64,000 nucleotides of DNA from an uncultured Bartonella sp. (GTDB lineage: Bacteria; Pseudomonadota; Alphaproteobacteria; Rhizobiales; Rhizobiaceae). Location of the stretch: assembly GCA_945285915.1 (NCBI GenBank), contig CALYQL010000009.1, forward strand, positions 1-64,000, written 5' to 3'. A model generated the notes under the pieces. The model was not told where the DNA came from and did not search any database. It saw only the letters and a list, made by a program, of their open reading frames with translations. The position numbers were made by a program, and so were the translations under genes. Positions 30,618-39,243 of this stretch are shown piece after piece. Each line of letters starts with the position of its first letter. Positions within the stretch are counted from its first letter, which is position 1.

Positions 30618-30651
30618 GGTAAACTCCCTAATTATATTATTGTGCGGAAAA

Positions 30652-30701
30652 TTGCTTCATTATCCGATAATGACCATAGTATTGCCATAGGAATGAAGCA
30701 A
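30652..30701. repeat. 10-bp inverted repeat upstream of dapA
   Basis: TTGCTTCATT (30652-30661) and AATGAAGCAA (30692-30701) form a perfect inverted repeat around a 30-base centre, 35-84 bp upstream of the dapA start. It could fold in the dapA leader or serve as paired protein sites. Confidence 0.4.
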
Positions 30702-30867
30702 GATATTTTCGTTAATACAAATAGCGTCTTATACATGAGAAAAAGACGTTACACAGCAAGCCGTATCAAAATATATGAGAATTTAACGTGTTAACCATTG
30801 ATACGCCCATCTTTCATGGTTCGGTTTTATCGTTATAAGCTTATTATAAAATAGTGGGTTTCGATTT

Positions 30868-32970
30868 ATGACAGAAGAATTTCCAATTCGCTCTGCGGCA
30901 AAAGCAATGTTGGTGTGTGCTATAAGTGGTTTGATATGGCCGCTATCCACTGCAATTGTGTTGGCTGAAAAGCAGCCGAGCAGCAATGCTGTGCAAATGC
31001 ATAAATCAAATCTTGATGATAAAAATGCGACAAAAACCGCCAATGTCGTAACATCAGCTGTGGTTAATATTGCCAATAATGTTACCAATGAAAGCCTTAA
31101 AGCGGGTCTCAATGCGCTATACGCACAACAGGCGGAACAAGCAATTATCATTCGCAATGGTATGCCTAAAGACAGCCTTGATAGGCATATTTTGACCTGG
31201 GCTATTGGTGTGTCGGGTGTAAAAGGCGTTCCAAGCTTAGAAATTACCACTGCAATGCAGGAATTGAAAAATTGGCCGGGCGCAAAAGTCATGCGCCGCA
31301 ACTTCGAACGCGCATTGGTGAATGAGTCCAACACACCGCAGGCAATTATCAATGGATTTGGTAATAATACGCCAATAACGACACAAGGTATGGCGGCACT
31401 TTGTGAGGCATTGATTAAGTCGGGACAAACGGAAAAAGCCCATGAAATTATCGCGCCATGGTGGCACACAACAAAACTGAATGACCAAGATGAGCAATTG
31501 GTGCTCAATAAAGCTGGTGCTGCTCTCTTTCCGGAAGACCATATGCAGCGTTTGCGTTTCATGCTTTATGCAAATCGTATGTCTTCAGCAGGGCGTGTTG
31601 CCAAGCTTGCTAACGCCCAGTCGCTATTTTCTGCTTTTTCTGCAGTTGCTGCCAATGATGCTTCATCGCAAAAGAAACTGGATAATGTCGATAAAAATTT
31701 ACGCAATGATCCGGTTTTTCTCTACGCACAAATCCAATATTTGCGTCGCTCGGGGCATTATGAAGAAGCCGCACAGTTGATGCTAACATCACCAAAAAAC
31801 CCGGCCCTCTTGGTTAACCCTGATATGTGGTGGGTTGAACGGCGTGTTCTTTCACGCGAAATGCTGGATTTGAATAAGCCAAAACTTGCCTACCAATTAG
31901 CCGCAACACATGCGGCCGAAAGCCCCACAATGGCTGCTGATGCCGAGTTTCATGCGGGCTGGTATGCCTTAAGATTTTTAAATGATCCAAAACTTGCGAC
32001 CCAACATTTTTCTCATATAACAGAATTATCCATGCGTCCGATATCTGCTTCTCGCGGATATTATTGGATGGGACGCGCAGAAGAATCCCTCAGCAACCAA
32101 GAAAGTGCCAATAGCTATTTCAAAAAGGCAGCCCATTACGACACAACGTATTATGGACAATTGGCAGCATCGAGAATTGGTGAAAAAGCCCTTGAAATCT
32201 CTTCCCCTGAACCAACGCTTGAAGATAAACAGAATTTTGAAAAGCGAGAGCCGGTTTTAGCGATCAAACGGCTTGAAGAAATTGGCTACACAGACCGTGC
32301 AGGTGTTCTTTACCGCCAACTCAGTGATGAACTCGACAGCCCTGGAGAACTGACTATACTTGCTGGAATGGCTGAACATAACGGCGATCATTATACCAGC
32401 CTAAAAATTGGAAAAAGTGCTGTTCTTCGCGGCATGGATGTTGGTGCCCTTTCCCACCCTGTTGGTGCTATTCCGGATACAGCAAATATTTCTGCATCTG
32501 GTAAAGCTTTAGCGTATGCCATCGCTCGGCAGGAAAGTGAATTTAACCCCAATGCGGTATCCAATGCTGGTGCCAAGGGAATGCTGCAACTTATGCCCGC
32601 GACAGCCAAAGCAGTCGCTGCAAAACATTCCATCACCTGGCAGCCCCTCAAATTAGGCAATGATGCAGGATATAATGCAACACTTGGTGCCCATTATCTG
32701 GGTGAGCAACTGGATCGTTTCAACGGTTCCTATATTTTGACATTTATCGCATACAATGCTGGTATGCGGCGCGCCAAAGAATGGGTTGCACGATATGGCG
32801 ATCCAAGAGGTCAACCGATTGACCAGGTTGTTGATTGGGTAGAACGCATTCCTTATTCAGAAACACGCGATTATGTCATGCGGGTTATGGAAAACTATGA
32901 AGTTTACAAAGACCGTCTTACTGGATTTACTGATATAAAAACCGACCTTACATCAGGGCGACAAAGTTGA
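30868..32970 (+). CDS. slt: soluble lytic murein transglycosylase
   Basis: 700-residue periplasmic enzyme that cleaves peptidoglycan with formation of 1,6-anhydromuramic acid. It has an N-terminal signal segment (about 9-33), a long alpha-superhelical region with TPR-like repeats (about 90-520), then the SLT catalytic domain: ARQESEFNPNAVSNAGAKG (catalytic Glu), MLQLMPATAK and IAYNAGMRRAKEW, each typical. Transcribed away from dapA with a 250-bp gap. A 259-codon open frame lies antisense to its 5' part and is a coding shadow. Confidence 0.92.
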   Translation: MTEEFPIRSAAKAMLVCAISGLIWPLSTAIVLAEKQPSSNAVQMHKSNLDDKNATKTANVVTSAVVNIANNVTNESLKAGLNALYAQQAEQAIIIRNGMPKDSLDRHILTWAIGVSGVKGVPSLEITTAMQELKNWPGAKVMRRNFERALVNESNTPQAIINGFGNNTPITTQGMAALCEALIKSGQTEKAHEIIAPWWHTTKLNDQDEQLVLNKAGAALFPEDHMQRLRFMLYANRMSSAGRVAKLANAQSLFSAFSAVAANDASSQKKLDNVDKNLRNDPVFLYAQIQYLRRSGHYEEAAQLMLTSPKNPALLVNPDMWWVERRVLSREMLDLNKPKLAYQLAATHAAESPTMAADAEFHAGWYALRFLNDPKLATQHFSHITELSMRPISASRGYYWMGRAEESLSNQESANSYFKKAAHYDTTYYGQLAASRIGEKALEISSPEPTLEDKQNFEKREPVLAIKRLEEIGYTDRAGVLYRQLSDELDSPGELTILAGMAEHNGDHYTSLKIGKSAVLRGMDVGALSHPVGAIPDTANISASGKALAYAIARQESEFNPNAVSNAGAKGMLQLMPATAKAVAAKHSITWQPLKLGNDAGYNATLGAHYLGEQLDRFNGSYILTFIAYNAGMRRAKEWVARYGDPRGQPIDQVVDWVERIPYSETRDYVMRVMENYEVYKDRLTGFTDIKTDLTSGRQS

Positions 32971-33166
32971 ACATTTGTCAGCAACGTTAAACATTTGCGA
33001 TATGTAGACTTAGAAATTTAATCATAGGAAGTGCGCTATCTGAACAAAACAGAGGGTCTAATTGCGCAACATTTTTGAACTTTGCTGTGCCGTTTTTTGG
33101 TATTTCAGCGATGATCGTATCAGCAATACAGTTTGATATGTCTCATTTTGAATGGATCACACAGGC

Positions 33167-33246
33167 GTGTCACATTCTTCATGTTTCATATATTTGCTGT
33201 GTTACATTTTTAATGTGTCACATATTTGATGTATCGCAGGGATTTT
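33167..33246. repeat. degenerate 16-bp tandem repeat
   Basis: Four full units of 16 bp plus a degenerate fifth can be read in register: GTGTCACATTCTTCAT, GTTTCATATATTTGCT, GTGTTACATTTTTAAT, GTGTCACATATTTGAT, then GTATCGCAGGGATTTT. The consensus is close to GTGTCACATnTTTnAT. The array overlaps the last codons of the BON-like gene on the minus strand. Confidence 0.6.
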
Positions 33247-33892
33247 GCCAAAAATTGCCTTCAACTTTTTGCCAGACACAATTTTTATCTGTTACCAACC
33301 CATCCGGTAATTTGTGATTTTTTAGTAGCATATTATAAGTCGCTGCATCTGCAGTCACATGACCATTTTTGAATTCAATGACACCCGCCTTCATTTCCGG
33401 CAATAGATTTATCACATAATCGGCAAAAAGATTAATTTGATTGGAGCCATCAGCCCCAACATCCATCTCATCATAAACCATTATACCGCTTTTTTTCTGT
33501 TCAACCCGATTTATCAATGCAAAGCGATCAATATCGGCAGGAATTGCTCCCCTCAACGTAATGCCATCGTCATCAATAAGAAAGGTAAGGCTATTATTAT
33601 CAATTTTCTTAGGTAAGGTAATTTCGGAATACACGTTTCCTACAGCTGGAATATTTTTTATGTCATTTATCAAATGATCGCGTGTTTTTGCGTCAGGTGC
33701 TAAGCCATATAAAACAACATCTTTGCCCTTGACATCATAAGATAACCAATTGTTTTGCATGATAAATTCTGAAAGCTCAGAATTTAGCTTTCTTTCCTGA
33801 CTTCCGACAGCAAACCAAACGGTCATAACACCCAGAAAAAAAACGAGTGTAATGAGTGGCCAAAAAATTTTGCGCATAAACATCAATAACAC
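33218..33892 (-). CDS. membrane-anchored BON-like protein
   Basis: 224 residues with one N-terminal membrane segment (about 8-30). The soluble part resembles BON repeats: DVKGKDVVLYGLAPDAKTRDHLINDI followed by VGNVYSEITL, then a second LTFLIDDDGITLRGAIP unit (quoted in parts). Such domains often bind lipid or peptidoglycan in the periplasm, and relatives act with OmpA-like proteins. Two late Cys (KNCVW, NPCDT) could pair. The extreme C-terminus is encoded within the tandem repeat at 33167-33246, so its end may be recently altered. Function unknown. Confidence 0.65.
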   Translation of the reverse strand: MLLMFMRKIFWPLITLVFFLGVMTVWFAVGSQERKLNSELSEFIMQNNWLSYDVKGKDVVLYGLAPDAKTRDHLINDIKNIPAVGNVYSEITLPKKIDNNSLTFLIDDDGITLRGAIPADIDRFALINRVEQKKSGIMVYDEMDVGADGSNQINLFADYVINLLPEMKAGVIEFKNGHVTADAATYNMLLKNHKLPDGLVTDKNCVWQKVEGNFWQNPCDTSNM

Positions 33893-34116
33893 CTGATGGT
33901 CGACAATTTTCTGTTGTTTTAGCCAAAGTTTTCATAACAAACAACGTGGTTTTCGTGAAATTACGCGATTTATGGTCTGTCTACGCTCATGATTATAGAA
34001 CCTCATTTTAATAGATTCGTTATGAGCGCAGACCAATCATCCCAATGTTTCGCTACATTTTTAATAACAATCTTATACGATCATAATTCATGCAAATTGG
34101 GTTTAAGCTTATCGTC

Positions 34117-34431
34117 TTATTCTGCAACGATGACCTCAAAACCTTCGAATTTAGGAGCACCAATAAAAAGTGGCTTACCGCTTCCTGCATTTTTATGCGA
34201 ATCTCGAAATTGTGGGGATTTTGTCCAGTTGATGAAATCCTCTTTGGTTTTCCACACTGTATGGGAAGCAAACAACGTCGCTTCTTGGTCTTCGCTCGTG
34301 TCACAACGCAGCAATTGAAATTCAACAAACCCAGGCAGTTCTTTCAAATGTGACTGCCTGTTTTTCCATCGATTTGTAAACTCGTCCTCACATCCCTTTG
34401 CAATGTTAAAACGGTTCATAGCAATATACAT
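34117..34431 (-). CDS. hmuQ: IsdG-type haem-degrading monooxygenase
   Basis: 104-residue antibiotic-biosynthesis-monooxygenase fold protein. The IsdG/IsdI catalytic triad is present as Asn6 (AMNRF), Trp69 and His79, with the ten-residue Trp-His spacing of the family. It should open the haem ring to release iron. It is divergently transcribed from the haem receptor gene and shares its promoter region, matching BhuQ/HmuQ of Brucella and rhizobia. A GGAG site precedes the ATG by about ten bases. Confidence 0.85.
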   Translation of the reverse strand: MYIAMNRFNIAKGCEDEFTNRWKNRQSHLKELPGFVEFQLLRCDTSEDQEATLFASHTVWKTKEDFINWTKSPQFRDSHKNAGSGKPLFIGAPKFEGFEVIVAE

Positions 34432-34504
34432 TTCTATAATTCTCCATCATTGAATATGACTATAATGTGATAACCCAAGTTGGAATTAATTGACAAGTTT
34501 TTCT

Positions 34505-34519
34505 TGACTAACAAAGTCA
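34505..34519. promoter_or_regulatory. iron-responsive operator (RirA/IRO-type, TGA-N9-TCA)
   Basis: TGACTAACAAAGTCA is a perfect dyad matching the TGA-N9-TCA IRO motif recognised by RirA in rhizobia. It sits in the 211-bp region between hmuQ and the haem receptor, suited to repress one or both when iron is sufficient. RirA itself is not in the window. Confidence 0.6.
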
Positions 34520-34538
34520 TGTTTATTATGGGTACCAG

Positions 34539-34559
34539 ACCAACGTGAGGGTCGTTGGT
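34539..34559 (+). promoter_or_regulatory. hairpin in the haem-receptor leader
   Basis: Perfect 7-bp stem ACCAACG / CGTTGGT with a TGAGGGT loop, followed by ATTTTAG, about 85 bp before the receptor start. It resembles a weak terminator or attenuator in the leader. Confidence 0.45.
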
Positions 34560-34642
34560 ATTTTAGCTCAGCCAGCCAGTATAACGAGCAAGCCAAGCGC
34601 TTTCATTTACAATAAGCTATATTAAAAAGCTGGGTGTTTATT

Positions 34643-36826
34643 ATGTTGTCATTTTTAAAAACACATTTGAAAAATCGTGTAGCGCTGACCACGATTGCTC
34701 TGATGATACCTGTCATGGCAATTGCTGAGGAAAGTGAAAACAACAAAAAAAGCGAATTGAACCCAGTTATTGTTAACTCACAATCCGATTATTTAAAGCT
34801 TAATAAACCAACGGTTTTGACCAACAGAAGCACCGCAAACGATATTGAACAGAAACAAATAGATGATGTTCACGATATTGGTCGGCTTGATCCATCTATT
34901 AGTTACAACGCGCAAAATGATAGTTTCACAATTCGCGGGCTTGATAGCAACCGCATTTTGACAACAATTGACGGTATACGCTTGCCTTGGCTTGATGACG
35001 TATCACGTGGCGTGAAAGGTGGCATTTCGATGTTCGATTTCGCTTCCTTGTCAACACTGGATATTATCCATGGTTCAGACTCGAGCCTTTATGGATCAGG
35101 CGCACTTGGTGGCGTTGTTGCGTTACGCACACTTGATCCAGAAGATCTTATCACTGGCGACAAAAATTGGGGTAGCCTGACAAAAGGCAGTTATGACTCA
35201 ACTGATCGTAGCTGGCGTATTGATGAAGCTTTTGCATTACGAGCCAATCAAACTTATGCGCTGTTTCAAGGTGGCTATGCACGCGGCAAACAACGTTATA
35301 ATAACGCTAATGGTGGTGGTTATGGAGCCACCCGTTCTGAAGAAAACCCAGCAACCTTTGATCAAGATAATCTATTATTCAAGATATATCAGCATATTGA
35401 TGGTTCACAGCGCATAGGTTTCACAGCAGAGCGCTTCAACCTCGACAAAGACATCGACGCTTACAATTCGTCTGCCACATATCAGCCTGGCTCGGTTGAT
35501 AAAGATAATGAAAAGCGTCGTGAACGACTATCCCTCTCCTATGATTATAATGGTGGCGGATTTCTTGATGAAGCGCACAGCATCATTTATTGGCAAAGAC
35601 AACGGACTGATGAAGCAACTGAGGCAACCCGTGTCTCGATACCAATCGGTTATTACCAGCGCGACAATCTTATGCGCGACACCAGTTACGGTTTCAATTT
35701 TGCTGGTTTGAAAAAGATTGATGCCGGCCAGACAACACATACTTTGCGTGTTTCTACCGATTTTGCAGCATCAAAGTTTCAACAATATGCTGGTGGTGAA
35801 GATACTTGCCCGCCACCGCCCTTTAAAGGGCCTTTTATGGGGTGCAGATTCCTTCACACCAATCAATCTGACGCACCAAATACCAATAGTACTGCCTTCG
35901 GCATTGCGCTTGAGGATGAAATTGGTTTTATCGAAAACCGTTTTAGGGTAACACCAGGTGTGCGATATGATTGGTATGACCACCGCCCCCAAGAAACTTC
36001 AACCTATGAACACGCCACAGGATTCACGGGTTATCCTTCAAACAGTAGCCATTCGAGGCTTTCGCCAAAAATGCGGTTTGAATGGGATGCCTTTGACAAG
36101 GTGACATTATACGCCCAATGGGCACAAGCTTTCCGTGCACCAAGCGTAACAGAACTCTATCTCAACTATACCAATCTGGGATTTTATTATGTGAATGGTA
36201 ATCCCAACCTTAAGCCCGAAACCAGTAATGGATATGATATTGGTGCGCGGCTTGGTGATGAATATTTGGGTGGTTCAATCAGCCTATTTACCAATGAATA
36301 CAGAAACTTCATTGATCAGTTTGATCTCGGAGCAAATCGTGAATTTATGATGTTTCGTAAACTTTATACCAACCGTGCCCATGTGCGTATTTCTGGTATA
36401 GAAGCAAAAACGCATTGGAATTTGACCAATGGTTGGCATACCAATGCAGCTCTTGCCTATTCTGAAGGGAAAGATACCGATACTGACGAACATTTGAATT
36501 CGGTTCCGGCATTAAAAGGTGTTGTTGGTTTGGGATATGCGCAAGATCAATGGGGATCTGATATTACTTTAACCGCCGCGGCAAAACGCAATAAAGTGCA
36601 GAATAACTCTGATTTTGCAAAAGCACCGGGCTATACGCTTGTTGATCTGACCGGTTGGTGGGAACCTTTCGGCAAATCGGGACCACGCATCCAGGCTGGC
36701 GTTTATAATCTCTTCGATAAACGTTATTGGAACGCTGTCGATCTGCCAACCAATCCAACAAATCCCAAGGATTATTATAGCGAACCGGGGCGTAGCTTCA
36801 AAGTGTCTTTCGTCCAAAAATTCTAG
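34643..36826 (+). CDS. hutA: TonB-dependent haem receptor
   Basis: Outer-membrane 22-strand receptor for haem or haemoproteins. Signal peptide about 1-29, plug domain about 40-170 (FTIRGLDSNRILTTIDGIR; GSDSSLYGSGALGGVV), then the barrel ending in the C-terminal Phe (SFVQKF). The haem-receptor markers FRAP (497-500) and NPNL (520-523) are present. The region between them, where HemR/HmuR proteins carry a haem-ligand His, has no His but several Tyr. ATG 34643 is preferred over the upstream GTG 34634. First gene of the uptake locus; no tonB gene is adjacent. Confidence 0.93.
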   Translation: MLSFLKTHLKNRVALTTIALMIPVMAIAEESENNKKSELNPVIVNSQSDYLKLNKPTVLTNRSTANDIEQKQIDDVHDIGRLDPSISYNAQNDSFTIRGLDSNRILTTIDGIRLPWLDDVSRGVKGGISMFDFASLSTLDIIHGSDSSLYGSGALGGVVALRTLDPEDLITGDKNWGSLTKGSYDSTDRSWRIDEAFALRANQTYALFQGGYARGKQRYNNANGGGYGATRSEENPATFDQDNLLFKIYQHIDGSQRIGFTAERFNLDKDIDAYNSSATYQPGSVDKDNEKRRERLSLSYDYNGGGFLDEAHSIIYWQRQRTDEATEATRVSIPIGYYQRDNLMRDTSYGFNFAGLKKIDAGQTTHTLRVSTDFAASKFQQYAGGEDTCPPPPFKGPFMGCRFLHTNQSDAPNTNSTAFGIALEDEIGFIENRFRVTPGVRYDWYDHRPQETSTYEHATGFTGYPSNSSHSRLSPKMRFEWDAFDKVTLYAQWAQAFRAPSVTELYLNYTNLGFYYVNGNPNLKPETSNGYDIGARLGDEYLGGSISLFTNEYRNFIDQFDLGANREFMMFRKLYTNRAHVRISGIEAKTHWNLTNGWHTNAALAYSEGKDTDTDEHLNSVPALKGVVGLGYAQDQWGSDITLTAAAKRNKVQNNSDFAKAPGYTLVDLTGWWEPFGKSGPRIQAGVYNLFDKRYWNAVDLPTNPTNPKDYYSEPGRSFKVSFVQKF

Positions 36827-36877
36827 CAGGTTTTCATTATGGAGCTTGCGTCATGGCTCTGTTCCAGCAATAAAAAC

Positions 36878-36894
36878 ATGATAATTTTTATCAT
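36878..36894. promoter_or_regulatory. Fur-like palindrome upstream of hmuP
   Basis: ATGATAATTTTTATCAT is a perfect 17-base dyad with a three-base centre, 26-42 bp upstream of the hmuP start. It is close to the 7-1-7 Fur/Mur pattern TGATAATnATTATCA. Suggests an internal, metal-regulated promoter. Confidence 0.45.
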
Positions 36895-36919
36895 ATAAAA
36901 ATAAATAGTTTGTCCAACA

Positions 36920-37093
36920 ATGAATAAAATACAGGAAAACAAAGCAGAAACCTCGAATATGCAACGCAATGGTGTTCCAATCATCGATAGCAAAGATTTG
37001 TTTGGCGTTGCCAGTGAGATTGTCATTATTCACGACGGCACAGAATATCGGCTCAAGATCACCAAATTGGGCAAGTTGATTTTAAACAAATAA
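36920..37093 (+). CDS. hmuP: HmuP/HemP small haem-uptake regulator
   Basis: 57-residue protein containing the HemP core: IIDSKDLFG, then EIVIIHDGTEYRLKITKLGKLILNK, quoted in parts. In rhizobia and Bradyrhizobium, HmuP is needed as a coactivator of haem-receptor expression. It sits between the receptor (93 bp upstream) and hemS (17 bp downstream), as in other haem loci. Easily missed because it is short. Confidence 0.88.
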   Translation: MNKIQENKAETSNMQRNGVPIIDSKDLFGVASEIVIIHDGTEYRLKITKLGKLILNK

Positions 37094-37110
37094 AACAGGC
37101 AATTACATTC

Positions 37111-38148
37111 ATGTCTTACACTGCGGAAGAAATTTTAGAGCTAAGAGAGAAACACAAAGATATGCGCGATCAAGAATTTACAAATTCTATCGGCATATCA
37201 GAAGCAGAACTCTTCGATGCTTACTGCACGGTTAATCAGGCACAAAGATTACGTCCTGATGTATCACTGTTATTGAAACATGCAACCAAGCTTAATGAAG
37301 TACTTGCGCTAACACGCAATGAGTATGCCGTTCATGAAAGAACGGGACATTTCCAAAATATTTTTCAAGGTGTTGATGCATCATTGACATTGGGTGAAAT
37401 TGACCTTCGAATATTTCAGGATAAATGGAAATTCGCCTTTTCCAGAGATATAACAATACATGACAATAAGCTGAAAAGTTTCCAGTTTTTTGATGCTTAT
37501 GGCGATGCGATATTCAAGTTATATACCGCAAAAGGTACCAATCTTGAAGAATGGCATACGCTTCACTCACTTCTTCAAGAAGGCGCGCCAACAAGTGCGG
37601 TGAAAACCTCTCTTTTAGTAAAAACTGATGATAAATCGACACAAGACGCGAATATAGAGCTGTTTCGCCAGCGTTGGGAAAATATGACAGATGTTCATCA
37701 ACTCCACGATATATTGACCGAACTGAAAATTGGCCGACACGATGCTGTGAAACTCATCGGCACAGACTACGCCAACAAGGTTGAGCTTAATTCGATTGAG
37801 CTTATGCTAAAAGGCGCCATTGACCAACAAATTCCAATTATGTGTTTTGTTGGAAATCCTGGTTGTATCCAAATTTTTACTGGCACAGTTCAAAATATCA
37901 AAACGGTTGATGGCTGGTTTAATATTCTTGATGAAAAGTTTCATCTGCATCTCCTCACCGCCGGCATTGATAGTATTTGGTATGTGCGCAAACCGACAAG
38001 TGATGGTCATATAAGCTCGCTGGAAGCCTTTGACAGTAATGGACGAATGATACTGCAATTTTTTGGTAAGCGAAATGCTGGTGACGCTGAACGCGAAGAT
38101 TGTCGTTCACTATTGGCAACGCTTCCATTGGTATCACCTGCTGCATAA
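37111..38148 (+). CDS. hemS: cytoplasmic haem-handling protein HemS
   Basis: 345-residue HemS/ChuS/HmuS-family protein built of two similar halves. It receives haem in the cytoplasm, and some homologues degrade it. Family blocks seen: FVGNPGCIQIFTGTV, GWFNILDEKFHLHL, IWYVRKPTSDGHISSLEAFD (in parts) and FFGKRNAGDAEREDC. In the first block most homologues have IQIHTG, and here the His is Phe. A His pair lies in DVHQLHDIL, where the haem ligand of the C-terminal half is expected. ATG lies 17 bp after hmuP. Confidence 0.92.
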   Translation: MSYTAEEILELREKHKDMRDQEFTNSIGISEAELFDAYCTVNQAQRLRPDVSLLLKHATKLNEVLALTRNEYAVHERTGHFQNIFQGVDASLTLGEIDLRIFQDKWKFAFSRDITIHDNKLKSFQFFDAYGDAIFKLYTAKGTNLEEWHTLHSLLQEGAPTSAVKTSLLVKTDDKSTQDANIELFRQRWENMTDVHQLHDILTELKIGRHDAVKLIGTDYANKVELNSIELMLKGAIDQQIPIMCFVGNPGCIQIFTGTVQNIKTVDGWFNILDEKFHLHLLTAGIDSIWYVRKPTSDGHISSLEAFDSNGRMILQFFGKRNAGDAEREDCRSLLATLPLVSPAA

Positions 38149-38169
38149 AATTCATTCGAGAAGCATAAT

Positions 38170-39117
38170 ATGTCGTTCAAAACTTCTGTCCTTGCCCGCA
38201 ACTTTTTCAAGGTTATTTGTCATAATTTGACAAAAATCTGGCATGTTTTTTTTACTGGTTTCATCCTTCTTCCAGTTGTTTTCAATATGTCAGTGTTGGC
38301 AAGGACAGTTTCTGAACTTCCCGAACAGGGAAAATTTGTTTCGATTGGGGGATCGCTAACAGAAATTGTTTATGCTCTCGGTGCTGAAAATCGTCTAATT
38401 GCCCGTGATACAACAAGCCATTATCCACCAGATGCAACTAAATTACCGGACGTTGGATATATGCGTAATCTTTCCCCAGAAGGCGTCCTTTCACTATCTC
38501 CTGATGGCATATTGCTTATTGAAGGCAGTGGCCCACCATCAACCATTGAAATACTAGCACACGCTGAAATTCCAATGGTTATCATTCCTGAACATTTTAC
38601 CCAGAATGGTGTAATCCAGAAAATATTGAAAGTGGGGGAAGCACTGCATCAAAATGAGCAAGCCAAAAAGCTTGCAGACCGTGTAGAACATGATTTTTCT
38701 GAAAACGATAAGCTATTAAACAAAGTTACCAAGGCCAAACAGATTTTGCCCAAACGGATTTTGTTTGTCATGACCGTACAAAACGGTCGCATCATGGCTG
38801 CCGGCAAAAATACTGCGGCAGATGGAATGATCGCCCTTTCAGGTGGAACAAATGCGGTTACCGATTATGATGGTTATAAGCTTATCACCGATGAAGCGAT
38901 CATTAATGCCGCACCTGATTTCATTTTGATGATGAGCCATGCTGGCTCAACCACAACAATCGACCAAGTTCTTGCCTTGCCGGCTATACAAATGACACCG
39001 GCTGGTAAGAATAAAGCTGTTATTCAAATGGATGGGCTTTATTTGTTGAGCTTTGGCCCAAGAACAGCATCGGCAGCCAGAGATGTCATCAACGTTCTAT
39101 ACAAGGACGAACTCTAG
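38170..39117 (+). CDS. hmuT: periplasmic haem-binding protein of ABC importer
   Basis: 315-residue class III substrate-binding protein. A long N-terminal signal region (hydrophobic about 25-45, LARTV after it) precedes the mature domain ISIGGSLTEIVYALGAENRLIARDTTS (in part), and DVGYMRNLSPEGVLSLSPDGIL is typical of HmuT/HutB. It delivers haem to HmuUV. 21 bp after hemS. Confidence 0.9.
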   Translation: MSFKTSVLARNFFKVICHNLTKIWHVFFTGFILLPVVFNMSVLARTVSELPEQGKFVSIGGSLTEIVYALGAENRLIARDTTSHYPPDATKLPDVGYMRNLSPEGVLSLSPDGILLIEGSGPPSTIEILAHAEIPMVIIPEHFTQNGVIQKILKVGEALHQNEQAKKLADRVEHDFSENDKLLNKVTKAKQILPKRILFVMTVQNGRIMAAGKNTAADGMIALSGGTNAVTDYDGYKLITDEAIINAAPDFILMMSHAGSTTTIDQVLALPAIQMTPAGKNKAVIQMDGLYLLSFGPRTASAARDVINVLYKDEL

Positions 39118-39243
39118 TTTTTTACTGGATTTCTTTGATAAGCCTACGGGTTTTAAGCCGAATATGTCCATTATTTAAAAAAGACAAATAGAGATAGTGA
39201 CGAAGACGATAATGTTATTTTCTCGCATAAGAGAACACGCAAG

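Noticed and set aside
30783..31562. 259-codon open frame antisense to the lytic transglycosylase
   Set aside because: It lies wholly opposite the well-supported slt gene and its leader, has irregular Cys/Ser-rich composition and no ribosome-binding site.
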